From assembly GCA_023458035.1 (NCBI GenBank), contig JAEXAX010000024.1, positions 79,292-143,291 of the forward strand: a stretch of DNA of 64,000 nucleotides, written 5' to 3'. The notes below the pieces were generated by a model. The model ran no database searches. It was given only the letters and a program-made list of their open reading frames with translations, and was not told the origin of the DNA. Positions 45,340 to 54,504 of this stretch are shown in pieces; the first letter of the stretch is position 1, and each line of letters starts with the position of its first letter. The position numbers and the translations under genes are program-made. The stretch comes from Bacillota bacterium (lineage in GTDB: Bacteria > Bacillota > Clostridia > Lachnospirales > Lachnospiraceae).

Positions 45340-46611
45340 TTATTTGGATATCTTGGTTACATTCACTTGAATCTGAGGATTTCCGACCAGCGCATATCCG
45401 CTCGGCAGAACCACATCCAAGGGCAGGGTGAATTTCCCCTCCTTTTCATAATCTTTCAGATCTACTGATGCCGTGATGCTGTCCGCCGTAATCTCCTTTG
45501 TCGCAGTTTCATCGGCTCGTACCGAAATTGATATCGTCTCGGAGCCACCGAAGGAAACCTTATATTCATCCGACTTATTCAGCATCTTGATCTTTACTGT
45601 TTCCAGTTTTACGGTCTGACTGGCCACCTCTGTCACTGTGACAACCAAATCAACCTTCCCCGAATTCAGCTTGGATAAAATCACATTCTTCGGCAGGTAC
45701 TTGCCCAGATCCACCTGCTCCTTAAAGCTTTCCGATTCTCCGTTCAAGACCACATCCTTCGCAGGGATCTGAATCGATTTAACGGAGCTTAACACATCTG
45801 CCGGTGCGGCAATTGATACCGTCGGCGGGGATGTCTGTACCTGAGCCACCATATAGCCTTCCGCTACAGATCCGGTGAAGCCTTCAACCTCGACCGGAAT
45901 CTTTTCCTTAACCTTCCATATCTCTACCGTTACCGAAAGAGTGTTCTTACCGGTACTAAACTTCAGATATCTGGTCAGGCTATCATCCACCTTTTCTTCA
46001 TTGCGGTCATAAACTGTGTAGACCACATCGTGAAATGTCTTGCTGGCCGCCAGGTTTGAAACATCTACATGTGCAACCACCTTATCCAGCTTATTGATCA
46101 GAGATTTCGGACCGTATACCACAATACCGGTGATATCGGTGCTGGACGGACCGACGATATAGCCATTGGCGGGTGTCGTCCCATCCGTGGTCACAGATAC
46201 CGGCAATTCAACAGATTCTTCCGCTTCAACCTTTAAGTTTACCGCATTCGGACTGATTTTCATATCATCCGCCGAAACCGAGGCATGCAAACAGGTCACC
46301 GTAATCGCGATATTGTCCATATATGACAGGTGCGACATATCGGCAATGGCCGTAAAGTCCGAGTTTTTCAGCTTCTCCACCACCGAACGCTTCTGGGTCA
46401 CTGTTACCGTAACTCGATCCGTCTTATTTTGAACCATATAGACCTTGCCGCTCTCCAACAGCTTATCACCATTGCTGATCTGGACGGGGATATCCGTGAA
46501 TTTCCGGCTGACGGTCGGATCATTGATATTGACCACCAGGAACCAGATGATCACCGCTCCGATGACAGAGATGATCTTCAAAGATATGTTGTTTTGAATC
46601 CTTACTCTCAT
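45340..46611 (-). CDS. cdaR: CdaA regulator CdaR (YbbR domain protein)
   Basis: A 423-residue protein. An N-terminal membrane anchor (SLKIISVIGAVIIWFLVVNI, about 9-28) is followed by repeated YbbR domains outside the cell (VTVTVTQKRSVVEKL, then IVVYGPKSLINKLDKV, repeating). It binds and modulates CdaA. The ATG overlaps the cdaA stop (ATGA). HPr and the LTA synthase follow. Confidence 0.92.
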   Translation of the reverse strand: MRVRIQNNISLKIISVIGAVIIWFLVVNINDPTVSRKFTDIPVQISNGDKLLESGKVYMVQNKTDRVTVTVTQKRSVVEKLKNSDFTAIADMSHLSYMDNIAITVTCLHASVSADDMKISPNAVNLKVEAEESVELPVSVTTDGTTPANGYIVGPSSTDITGIVVYGPKSLINKLDKVVAHVDVSNLAASKTFHDVVYTVYDRNEEKVDDSLTRYLKFSTGKNTLSVTVEIWKVKEKIPVEVEGFTGSVAEGYMVAQVQTSPPTVSIAAPADVLSSVKSIQIPAKDVVLNGESESFKEQVDLGKYLPKNVILSKLNSGKVDLVVTVTEVASQTVKLETVKIKMLNKSDEYKVSFGGSETISISVRADETATKEITADSITASVDLKDYEKEGKFTLPLDVVLPSGYALVGNPQIQVNVTKISK

Positions 46612-47465
46612 GCTTGATCGGCACCTTTCCGAAATTTCCACTTCCGTTTTTGTATTACTTTATTCTGGAATCGTTCCAAAGCCTTTTTTAGACATATCAG
46701 ATCAACTTCCCTTTCAATCCTGCCGGCTTCACAGATCGAGATGCCCCCGGTCTCTTCAGATACAACAATAACCAGTGCATCCGTCAGCTCCGAAAGACCT
46801 ACCGCCGCCCTGTGCCTGGTTCCCAATTCCTTGCTGATGGACAGATTCTCCGAAAGCGGCAGATAACAGGTGGCCGCTTCGATCCGATTTCCGCGAATAA
46901 TGACCGCTCCGTCATGCAAGGGTGATTTATTAATAAAAATATTATCCAGCAGCTGTGTACTGACCAGCGCGTCAATCATGATGCCTGTTTCAACGTATTC
47001 ACTCAGTATGACTTCTTTTTCCATGGCGATCAGGGCGCCCGTCTTCCCGCGAGACAGATCCACCGTCGCATTAATGATTTCATTGACTGTGGCGTCACTG
47101 CATCGTTCAGCGACAGCGGCGTTATTAAACACCGCCTTCAGGTAACGCTTACGTCCGATCTGTTCCAGAAGCCGTCGAAACTCAGGCTGAAATACGATAA
47201 TCACAGCTGTGATTCCGACTGCCAGCATGTTTCGGGCGATCCACAGAATGGTATCCATCCGAAAGACATAGGCCACCAGCAATCCCAACGCCACGATGAT
47301 AATACCCTTCAACAGGCTCCATGCCTTTGTGGCCCGAATCCAACGCAGAACATAGTAAAACATCACTGCCAAAATACCGATTTCAGCGATATCAACCAGG
47401 CCGATCCTGGGAATAAATTTCCCTTGTGTCATAAATCTTAAGTAGACTGCGATTCTATCGATCAC
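46608..47465 (-). CDS. cdaA: Diadenylate cyclase CdaA
   Basis: A 285-residue enzyme: three membrane helices (about 26-95) then a DAC domain. The active-site motifs are HDGAVIIRGN (Asp185-Gly-Ala) and RHRAAVG (217-219). It makes c-di-AMP, the messenger controlling potassium and osmolyte balance and wall turgor. It overlaps the upstream membrane gene by 4 nt and cdaR downstream, so this is a tight operon. Confidence 0.97.
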   Translation of the reverse strand: MIDRIAVYLRFMTQGKFIPRIGLVDIAEIGILAVMFYYVLRWIRATKAWSLLKGIIIVALGLLVAYVFRMDTILWIARNMLAVGITAVIIVFQPEFRRLLEQIGRKRYLKAVFNNAAVAERCSDATVNEIINATVDLSRGKTGALIAMEKEVILSEYVETGIMIDALVSTQLLDNIFINKSPLHDGAVIIRGNRIEAATCYLPLSENLSISKELGTRHRAAVGLSELTDALVIVVSEETGGISICEAGRIEREVDLICLKKALERFQNKVIQKRKWKFRKGADQA

Positions 47466-48418
47466 GATTCACCCTCTCCTGTTTTTCCCGCTCCCGAACG
47501 AACATTGATTCGATTGATCTTCATCTTTCGTTCGGAAATACTGTTTTTCGGTACAGCCTTCACATAATACATATAGTCGTCATCCTCAAATGTAACATGC
47601 TCCACCCGAGTATAATCCAGATTAAACACGAACAGCTGCAGGATGACTGCCATAGCGGCACTTACCAAAACAGCCGGGATCACGATGATCTTCGGCTCGA
47701 TCTTGAGGAAGGAAGCTCCCATAAAATACAAAACCAGATACAGACCCAAGCCTACACCGGTGGCTATATTCCAGGCATAATCGATCGGACTGCGACTGAT
47801 TAGATAAATCACAAACAATACAATCACGAAAATGGCCACCATCAATATCATTTCCTTGTTCTGAGCAAAGGCAGTCGCAAAGGCACTCATCTGATCGGCT
47901 GATGCCTGCAGGCTGCTGCCGTTTAGTTTAGCCGCGCGGTCGCGCACCATCAACATAAAATAATACAGAACCGTACCGTAGGCTATACCGACCACTGAAA
48001 ACGGTGTGCCGCGCAGTCCGAAAAACAACGGGATCGCCGGCCCGACGTTCATTTGCAGGGCCAACGGCGCAAACAAAACACCCCAAGCATCCGACTTTTC
48101 AAATCGGAATACCAGCGCCAGACCGCAAAGCAACAGAAGCAGACCAACCCCCAGCATCATGAATGAGATCGCCTGTAAATGCATCAACACCACGATTCCC
48201 AGCAAAATGACTATGCCATTGAGCGGTAACACAGCACTGATCAATATTAAAACAATTACCACCAGCGGGTTTTTAGCAAGGGTAAACTGCCCCAGATTCC
48301 GATTGATAAAAATAAGGGCAATCAGCGCCACCACCGCTTTGATAACAGCTACGATCCAGTACTCATATCCACTGAAAATTCGTTTTAGTTTTTCTCTGAT
48401 TTCTAAAATGATAGACAC
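47462..48418 (-). CDS. Uncharacterised multi-pass membrane protein in the cdaA operon
   Basis: A 318-residue protein I do not recognise. It has about eight hydrophobic segments (VVALIALIFI, VVIVLILISAVLPL, LLGIVVLMHLQAISFMML, LVVIFVIVL-like runs) and a cytosolic tail with HVTFEDDDYMYYVKAVPK, a positively charged end. I choose GTG 48418, 8 nt after a GGGGGG ribosome site, over an upstream ATG. The stop overlaps the cdaA start, so it belongs to the same operon. A role in c-di-AMP signalling or osmolarity sensing is inference from position only. Confidence 0.85.
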   Translation of the reverse strand: MSIILEIREKLKRIFSGYEYWIVAVIKAVVALIALIFINRNLGQFTLAKNPLVVIVLILISAVLPLNGIVILLGIVVLMHLQAISFMMLGVGLLLLLCGLALVFRFEKSDAWGVLFAPLALQMNVGPAIPLFFGLRGTPFSVVGIAYGTVLYYFMLMVRDRAAKLNGSSLQASADQMSAFATAFAQNKEMILMVAIFVIVLFVIYLISRSPIDYAWNIATGVGLGLYLVLYFMGASFLKIEPKIIVIPAVLVSAAMAVILQLFVFNLDYTRVEHVTFEDDDYMYYVKAVPKNSISERKMKINRINVRSGAGKTGEGES

Positions 48419-48432
48419 TGCTGGTTCCCCCC

Positions 48433-48822
48433 TTATTCCTCTTCCTGACACGCTTCCACCCGCTTGATCTTTTCCAGGTAGGTTTTGGCTGCCGCCCTCG
48501 ACCGGTCATATCGGAAAAACTGCTTATAATAAATAATGATCTCATACACCACCAGCAAGACAATATAGCCGATAACCAATTTCAACAATGCATCCGTGAC
48601 CACTATCAAATGAAATTCTCGACTTGCCAACAAAACCTTCGCTAACATCCAGATAACGGCAAAAATCAGGTACACCATCGTCAACAGCAGGCCGCTCTTA
48701 ATCATCTCCACACTGATATAATCCTTTTTAAAATACATCCTGGCCTGGCGGCATTCTTCACTATGATGTTTCTCATAAATCGCTAAATCTGTCATCGCTT
48801 TGACCTTTTTTTCATGAATCAT
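48433..48822 (-). CDS. Small uncharacterised membrane protein, first gene of the cdaA operon
   Basis: A 129-residue protein with two membrane segments (LLLTMVYLIFAVIWMLA and LLKLVIGYIVLLVVYEII) between charged ends (KKYLE-type helices at the C-terminus). ATG 48822 follows GGGAG. It is 14 nt before the larger membrane gene and directly after a -10 element, so it opens the operon. No family recognised. Confidence 0.8.
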   Translation of the reverse strand: MIHEKKVKAMTDLAIYEKHHSEECRQARMYFKKDYISVEMIKSGLLLTMVYLIFAVIWMLAKVLLASREFHLIVVTDALLKLVIGYIVLLVVYEIIIYYKQFFRYDRSRAAAKTYLEKIKRVEACQEEE

Positions 48823-48853
48823 GACGATACTCCCTTCCATACATCTGGGCAAT

Positions 48854-48859
48854 ATTATA
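48854..48859 (-). promoter_or_regulatory. Extended -10 for the cdaA operon
   Basis: TGCTATAAT on the minus strand, 32 nt before the first gene. No good -35 is visible. It lies in the gap after prfA. Confidence 0.55.
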
Positions 48860-48889
48860 GCATATAGCCGTCATCGGAAAAAGAACTTT

Positions 48890-49963
48890 TTATACACTCT
48901 CCAATTTGCTCAATTTCAGAGCCTGATCGGCCGCGATCAAATGATCGATGATCTCCTGAATATCGCCGTTCATTACATCATCCAAACGATGTAGCGTCAG
49001 TTTGATCCGATGATCGGTTACCCGCCCCTGCGGAAAATTATACGTTCTGATTTTTTCCGAGCGATCTCCCGTACCAATCTGACTGCGGCGGGCAGCCGAC
49101 TGTTCGTCATGCTGCTTTTCCAGCTCTATTTCGTACAGTCTGGAACGCAGGATCTTCAATGCCTTGTCCTTGTTTTTTAACTGTGATTTTTCGTCCTGAC
49201 AGGAAATGACGATACCGGTCGGGATATGTGTCAGCCGAACTGCCGAGTCTGTCGTATTAACACTCTGACCGCCGTTGCCTGACGAACGAAAGACGTCAAA
49301 TTTACAGTCGTTCAAATCCAAATGAAAGTCCACCTCTTCTATCTCCGGCATGATGGCCACGGTAATGGTTGAGGTATGGATACGTCCTCCGCTTTCTGTT
49401 TCCGGCACGCGCTGTACACGGTGAACACCGCTTTCATATTTCAGTTTGGAATAGGCTCCCTGCCCATTGATCATAAAGACCACTTCCTTCATGCCGCCGA
49501 TTCCGTTTTCATTGGCATTCATACGTTCTGTCCGCCAACGATTTTTATCGGCAAACTGAACATACATCCGATAGATCTCAGCCGCAAACAGGGCCGCTTC
49601 ATCCCCGCCCGCTCCGGCACGGATTTCAACGATAACATTCTTCTCATCATTCGGATCCTTAGGCAGCAGCAGGATCTTTATCTCCTGCTCCAGCCGCTCC
49701 ACAGTCTGCTTCGCCGCATCCAGTTCTTCCTTCAACATCTGCTTCATATCCGGATCCGACTCCCCGGATAACAGCTCAAGACTTTCTTCAATTGTTTCCT
49801 GTGCTCTTAAATACTCCCGGTAAGCTTCTACGATCGGCTGCAGATCACTTTGCTCCTTCATCAGCGTGCGAAAGCGATTCTGATCAGCCACTACTTCCGG
49901 TTCATTGATTTCCTGCATGACTTCTTCATAATGCCGAACCATCGTTTCCAGATTTTCAAACAT
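48890..49963 (-). CDS. prfA: Peptide chain release factor 1
   Basis: A 357-residue RF1. The GGQ motif (SGNGGQSVNTTDSAVRL) is near residue 232, and RAGAGGDEAALFA is present. It reads UAA and UAG stops. It follows prmC, whose product methylates the GGQ glutamine. Confidence 0.98.
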   Translation of the reverse strand: MFENLETMVRHYEEVMQEINEPEVVADQNRFRTLMKEQSDLQPIVEAYREYLRAQETIEESLELLSGESDPDMKQMLKEELDAAKQTVERLEQEIKILLLPKDPNDEKNVIVEIRAGAGGDEAALFAAEIYRMYVQFADKNRWRTERMNANENGIGGMKEVVFMINGQGAYSKLKYESGVHRVQRVPETESGGRIHTSTITVAIMPEIEEVDFHLDLNDCKFDVFRSSGNGGQSVNTTDSAVRLTHIPTGIVISCQDEKSQLKNKDKALKILRSRLYEIELEKQHDEQSAARRSQIGTGDRSEKIRTYNFPQGRVTDHRIKLTLHRLDDVMNGDIQEIIDHLIAADQALKLSKLESV

Positions 49964-49981
49964 ATTTTTTCTCCTATGTGT

Positions 49982-50839
49982 TTACTCTGTTTCAGGCAAG
50001 CTTTTTCTCGCCAGTATCACTCGATCCAAGCCGCTCAGATCCTGTTTCACCTCAATCTTTCGGTAGCCCTGTTCTATCAGTAAGCCGGTGACAGCCTCCG
50101 CCTGATCGGAACCGATTTCCAAGGCCAACAAACCGCCGGCTTTTAAATGATGAAAGGCTTCCACTGCCAATCTTCGATAAAATTCCAGTCCGTCTGCTCC
50201 GCCGTCCAAAGCCAGCCGCGGATCGTGATCTCTCACTTCCGGCTGCAGCTCCTCCAAATCAGCTGTTTTGATGTAAGGCGGATTTGAAACGATCAGATCA
50301 AAGTCACCGTCAACCGGCGCCAGAAGATCACCCTGTACCCACTTCACCTCAGCCTGCAATCGTTTTCCGTTCGCCTGTGCCAGCAGAAGGGCTTCCTCGG
50401 AAATATCCGCCGCTGTCACCCGGGCAGACGGATATTCCAGAGCCAAGGTCACGGCAATGCAGCCGCTGCCGGTACAGACATCGCAAACTTTCGGACTGTC
50501 TGTTTTCACTTCTTTTTTTAAATAATTTAAACAGGCTTCCACCAGATTTTCCGTATCCCAGCGTGGAATCAATACTTGTGGTCCGACCAAAAAATCATAA
50601 CCGTAAAAACACTGGCTGCCCAACAAGTGTTGCAATGGCTCCCGTCGTCTGCGCCGTGTTAGCAGTTCTGCCAATCGGCTCTCCTGCTCTTTTTCCAGGC
50701 ATTGATCTGTCAACACCAGCTCCTGCTCCCGGCAACGCAGTACATATGCCAGCAGGCTGCGGCTATCACCGTCGGCATTATCCACTCCGGCCGCTGTGAG
50801 GCTGCCTGTTGCCTGCCGCAGCCACTCCCGCACCGTCAT
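49982..50839 (-). CDS. prmC: Release factor glutamine methyltransferase PrmC
   Basis: A 285-residue methyltransferase. It has motif I VCDVCTGSGCIAVTLAL and the catalytic NPPY (SNPPYIKTADL) that methylates the amide of the release-factor GGQ. It overlaps DUF1385 by 4 nt and leads prfA by 18 nt. Confidence 0.96.
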   Translation of the reverse strand: MTVREWLRQATGSLTAAGVDNADGDSRSLLAYVLRCREQELVLTDQCLEKEQESRLAELLTRRRRREPLQHLLGSQCFYGYDFLVGPQVLIPRWDTENLVEACLNYLKKEVKTDSPKVCDVCTGSGCIAVTLALEYPSARVTAADISEEALLLAQANGKRLQAEVKWVQGDLLAPVDGDFDLIVSNPPYIKTADLEELQPEVRDHDPRLALDGGADGLEFYRRLAVEAFHHLKAGGLLALEIGSDQAEAVTGLLIEQGYRKIEVKQDLSGLDRVILARKSLPETE

Positions 50840-51723
50840 GAAACCTCCTCCGATGCCGGCTGCCAGACTTCCTTCACCGCTCGGATCGCCACTTCTACCA
50901 TATCCGCTGTCGGCTCTTTAGTAGTAATGCGTTGCACCCACAGACCGGGCTGACTAAGCAGATCAATCAACCAATGATCGCTACGACCGGCCAGTCGTAA
51001 AAATTCAAATGAAATACCGGCCACCAGCGGAATCACAACGATCCGCAACGCCAAACGAAATAAGGGGGCTTCCACTCGGATGGCCATAAACACCAGAATC
51101 GTAATCACCATAATAATGACCAGAAAGCTGGTACCGCAACGCTTGTGAAAACGACTACTGGCCATGACATGATCCACCGTTAGTTCACGCTCATGCTCAA
51201 GGCAATTGATACACTTATGCTCTGCTCCGTGATACATATATACACGACGCATATCCGGCAGCAGACCGGTCAATCCGATATACAGTAAAAAGATCATCAA
51301 CCGGATCACCCCTTCCAGAATAGTCAGGAGCGTCTGCGAAGGAATATAACGTCTAAGCAGCAGTGACAGACCGTAGGGCAAAGCGATAAACAGGCCAAGA
51401 GCCGTAATGACCGAAAATACGATCATCAGCCTATTGAGCCAACGTTCTTTTCCGCTCGGCTCGGTTGGCTTAGCTTCCTCTCCCTCCAGCAGAGCAGCGC
51501 TCCTGGTAATGATGCGAAATCCCAGCTTCATGGAATCAACAAAGCCGACGATCCCCCGCAGCAGCGGCAGCTTGGCCCAACGGCCGTTTGCCACGCTGTG
51601 AAATTCGTCTTTCTCCAAATATATCTCTCCGTCTTCCCTCCGAACCGCGATCGCATAATCAGCGCCGTTTCTCATCATGATCCCTTCCAGAACCGCCTGT
51701 CCTCCAATTAAGACTTTTTTCAT
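50836..51723 (-). CDS. DUF1385 membrane protein
   Basis: A 295-residue protein. The N-terminus KVLIGGQAVLEGIMMR and the histidine motif YHGAEHKCINCLEHE...VMASSRFHKRCGTSFL are diagnostic of DUF1385. It has four or so membrane helices. Its function is unknown; it is nearly always next to prmC-prfA and rpmE in Firmicutes. Confidence 0.93.
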   Translation of the reverse strand: MKKVLIGGQAVLEGIMMRNGADYAIAVRREDGEIYLEKDEFHSVANGRWAKLPLLRGIVGFVDSMKLGFRIITRSAALLEGEEAKPTEPSGKERWLNRLMIVFSVITALGLFIALPYGLSLLLRRYIPSQTLLTILEGVIRLMIFLLYIGLTGLLPDMRRVYMYHGAEHKCINCLEHERELTVDHVMASSRFHKRCGTSFLVIIMVITILVFMAIRVEAPLFRLALRIVVIPLVAGISFEFLRLAGRSDHWLIDLLSQPGLWVQRITTKEPTADMVEVAIRAVKEVWQPASEEVS

Positions 51724-51774
51724 GCATCCTCCCTTTCAGGTAGTCGGGTATGTTTCACAAACCCTTTTGTCGGT

Positions 51775-51811
51775 TATAAATAAAAAGAAAGAACCGGTTC
51801 CCCGATTCTTT
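51775..51811 (-). terminator. Intrinsic terminator after rpmE
   Basis: AAAGAACCGG...CCGATTCTTT arms (51788-51811), followed on the minus strand by CTTTTTATTTA. Confidence 0.85.
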
Positions 51812-51827
51812 CTGTCTGAAATGTATC

Positions 51828-52031
51828 TTACTCGTTGATACCGTATTTCTTGTTAAACTTATCAACACGACCTCTAGCCGAAGCTGCTTTTTGCTGTCCT
51901 GTATAGAAAGGATGGCACTTGGAACAAACTTCCACATGGATCTCGGACTTTGTAGAACCGGTAACGAAAGTATTTCCGCAGTTACAGGTCACAGTAGCCT
52001 GATGATATGTTGGCTGAATTCCTTCTTTCAT
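51828..52031 (-). CDS. rpmE: 50S ribosomal protein L31, zinc form
   Basis: A 67-residue L31 with zinc ligands (CNCGNTF, then CSKCHPFYTG). This form is the zinc-bound type that can be replaced in zinc shortage. It has a consensus promoter and a leader hairpin. Confidence 0.97.
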   Translation of the reverse strand: MKEGIQPTYHQATVTCNCGNTFVTGSTKSEIHVEVCSKCHPFYTGQQKAASARGRVDKFNKKYGINE

Positions 52032-52061
52032 AATCTCAACTCCTTTATCATAAACTATATG

Positions 52062-52077
52062 TGGATAGTCTTATCCA
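52062..52077 (-). promoter_or_regulatory. Leader hairpin upstream of rpmE
   Basis: Perfect TGGATA-GTCT-TATCCA stem-loop in the 5' leader, 12-30 nt before the ribosome site. Ribosomal protein leaders that bind L31 are described for some Firmicutes; whether this is one is undecided. Confidence 0.45.
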
Positions 52078-52089
52078 TACAACTTTGAT

Positions 52090-52118
52090 ATTATAGCACG
52101 CGAATACCGCAAATGCAA
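52090..52118 (-). promoter_or_regulatory. Promoter for rpmE
   Basis: Minus-strand -35 TTGCAT (52113-52118), 17-nt spacer, -10 TATAAT (52090-52095). Confidence 0.8.
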
Positions 52119-52121
52119 GAG

Positions 52122-54323
52122 TTATTTCTCTTTTTGCCACTTCCAAATGCTGATGCCCAGAGGGGGTACAGTAATCTCCATGGAGTATTCCCTATTGTCG
52201 CACTCAGACTTCTTGGCCTTCTTCATGCGTGAGTTCACATGATGAGCTCCGCCGAAGTCCCGATGATCACTGTTGAAGATTTCTTTATACTTTCCGGCAC
52301 GCGGAACACCGATCTTATGATTCTCACGAACGACCGGAGTAAAGTTACAGCTGATCAACAGTATCTCCTCCGTCTTCTCATCATAGCGGTAAAATGTTAC
52401 CATACTTTCATTGGCAGAGCAGCAATTAATCCACTCAAAGCCCGGCACCTCTGAGTCCATGGCATACAAGGCCGGATGCGCCAGATACAGATGGTTAAGC
52501 GCCCTCACATAGTCAGACATTTGGCGGTGCGGATCAAACTGCAACAGATACCAATCCACACTCTTGCTCTCCGACCATTCACTGTACTGCCCGTTTTCCT
52601 GACCCATAAAGAGCAGTTTTTTCCCCGGATGACACATCATATATCCGTAGGCCAACCGCAGATTGGCGAGCTTGTCATATTCATTGCCCGGCATCTTGCC
52701 CAGCATGGAGCCTTTGCCATGCACCACCTCATCATGTGACAGCACCAGTACAAAATTCTCGCTGTAAGCATACATCATGCTGAACAACAATTCATTGTAG
52801 TGGTAGCTTCTGAAATACGGATCCAGCTGCATATAGCGCAGGAAATCATTCATCCAGCCCATATTCCATTTATAGGCAAAGCCAAGGCCTTCCTCCTCCA
52901 CCTTTCCTGTAATTTTCGGCCAAGCCGTTGATTCCTCGGCGATCATACAGAAGTCCGGCATATTTTTTGCAATCAATGAGTTCAAATGCTTAAAGAATTC
53001 GATAGCATCCAGGTTTTCATGACCGCCGTACGGATTGGCTACCCACTCACCGTCATTTTTCCCGTAATCCAGATACAACATAGACGCCACTGCATCGACA
53101 CGCAGACCGTCCACATGATACTCATTGGCCCAGAATAAAGCGTTTGCGATCAGGAAGTTTGAAACTTCGGCACGACCGTAATTATAGATCAATGTTCCCC
53201 AATGCGGATGTGCTCCCTGTCTTGGATCCTGATGCTCATACAGGCAGGTACCGTCAAAAGCAGCCAGGCCGAAGGCATCCTTCGGGAAATGTGCCGGCAC
53301 CCAGTCGAGAATGACTCCGATGCCTCGCTGATGCAAATAATCCACAAAGTATTTGAAGTCTGTCGGCGAGCCGAAACGGGCGGTCGGCGCATAGTAGCCT
53401 GTCACCTGATAGCCCCAGGAGCCGTCAAACGGATGTTCCATCACCGGCAGTAATTCCACATGGGTATATCCCATCTTCGTCAGATAGTCTCCTACCAGCG
53501 GAGCGAGCTCACGGTAATTATGGAACTCGCGATTATCCAGCGGACGCATCCAGCTTCCCAGGTGCATCTCATAAATATTCATTGGCGCATTCAGACCACG
53601 GCCGCGCTTCTTCCGCTCCTTCAGCCAGGTTTTATCTCCCCAGCGATAAGCTGTCAGATCCGCTACCACGGATGCATTGTCCGGACGCAGCTGAGCGGCA
53701 TTGGCATACGGATCAGCCTTTAAAAACGGCGCCCCCTGCGGACCTCTGATCTCATATTTGTAGATCATCCCTTCTGTTACTTCCGGAATAAAAAGCTCAT
53801 AGATACCGGAATTTCCTACGCGCTGCATCGGATGACGGCGGCCATCCCACATATTAAAATCACCGACTACGCTGACACGACCGGCATTCGGAGCCCAGAC
53901 TGCGAAATGCGTTCCCTTAATCCGCTTCACAGTTCTCGGATGCGCACCCAGCAGGCGATAAATTTCATAATGAATACCATCTCTAAAACGCTGCAGATCC
54001 TCTTCGGTAAACAGACTGTCAAAGGAATACGGATCTCTGATCTGCCCTACTACTCCGTCTTCGTAGGTGATCCGATAACGATAGCTGCCGATCTCCCGTT
54101 CCTCCAGCAAAACGGCAAAGACCCCATCTCCCATAGCCTCCATGGGACGGATACTGCGACCGACGATCAAATCAAGGGCGGCGGCGGCCGGCTGATAGGC
54201 ACAGATTAAAGTTCCCTCCGCTACTTGATGCGGCCCCAAGACCGCCTTCGGCTCCCCTTCCTCGGCCCGTCGCAGACGCTCAATGCGTTCCCAATCCAGC
54301 AATTGCCTGATAATCTCTTTCAT
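52122..54323 (-). CDS. glgB: 1,4-alpha-glucan branching enzyme
   Basis: A 733-residue GH13 enzyme. The N-terminal CBM48 domains (VWAPNAGRVSVVGDFN) precede the barrel with VDGLRVDAVASMLYLDYG (nucleophile Asp), MIAEESTAW (acid Glu) and LSHDEVVHGKGSM. It forms alpha-1,6 branches in glycogen. No other glg gene is in the window. ATG 54323 follows GGAGGG; a TTG five codons upstream lies in the site itself. Confidence 0.97.
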   Translation of the reverse strand: MKEIIRQLLDWERIERLRRAEEGEPKAVLGPHQVAEGTLICAYQPAAAALDLIVGRSIRPMEAMGDGVFAVLLEEREIGSYRYRITYEDGVVGQIRDPYSFDSLFTEEDLQRFRDGIHYEIYRLLGAHPRTVKRIKGTHFAVWAPNAGRVSVVGDFNMWDGRRHPMQRVGNSGIYELFIPEVTEGMIYKYEIRGPQGAPFLKADPYANAAQLRPDNASVVADLTAYRWGDKTWLKERKKRGRGLNAPMNIYEMHLGSWMRPLDNREFHNYRELAPLVGDYLTKMGYTHVELLPVMEHPFDGSWGYQVTGYYAPTARFGSPTDFKYFVDYLHQRGIGVILDWVPAHFPKDAFGLAAFDGTCLYEHQDPRQGAHPHWGTLIYNYGRAEVSNFLIANALFWANEYHVDGLRVDAVASMLYLDYGKNDGEWVANPYGGHENLDAIEFFKHLNSLIAKNMPDFCMIAEESTAWPKITGKVEEEGLGFAYKWNMGWMNDFLRYMQLDPYFRSYHYNELLFSMMYAYSENFVLVLSHDEVVHGKGSMLGKMPGNEYDKLANLRLAYGYMMCHPGKKLLFMGQENGQYSEWSESKSVDWYLLQFDPHRQMSDYVRALNHLYLAHPALYAMDSEVPGFEWINCCSANESMVTFYRYDEKTEEILLISCNFTPVVRENHKIGVPRAGKYKEIFNSDHRDFGGAHHVNSRMKKAKKSECDNREYSMEITVPPLGISIWKWQKEK

Positions 54324-54357
54324 GTTCAGTCCCTCCAAGGTTTATCATGTTATTGTC

Positions 54358-54386
54358 ATTTTACCATTGTTTACAGCAAATAACAA
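54358..54386 (-). promoter_or_regulatory. Promoter for glgB
   Basis: Minus-strand -35 TTGTTA (54381-54386), 17-nt spacer, -10 TAAAAT (54358-54363), about 35 nt before the ATG. Confidence 0.7.
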
Positions 54387-54504
54387 GAAGCACTCCCTTT
54401 CCTTTACCCCGGAATTATGATAGGCTAATATCTGTTCACAGGCATTAAACCCGGCCTGTCTTTTTGTTACTATGTAAACCTGTTTCCCGAAAGGAGTGTT
54501 TGTT

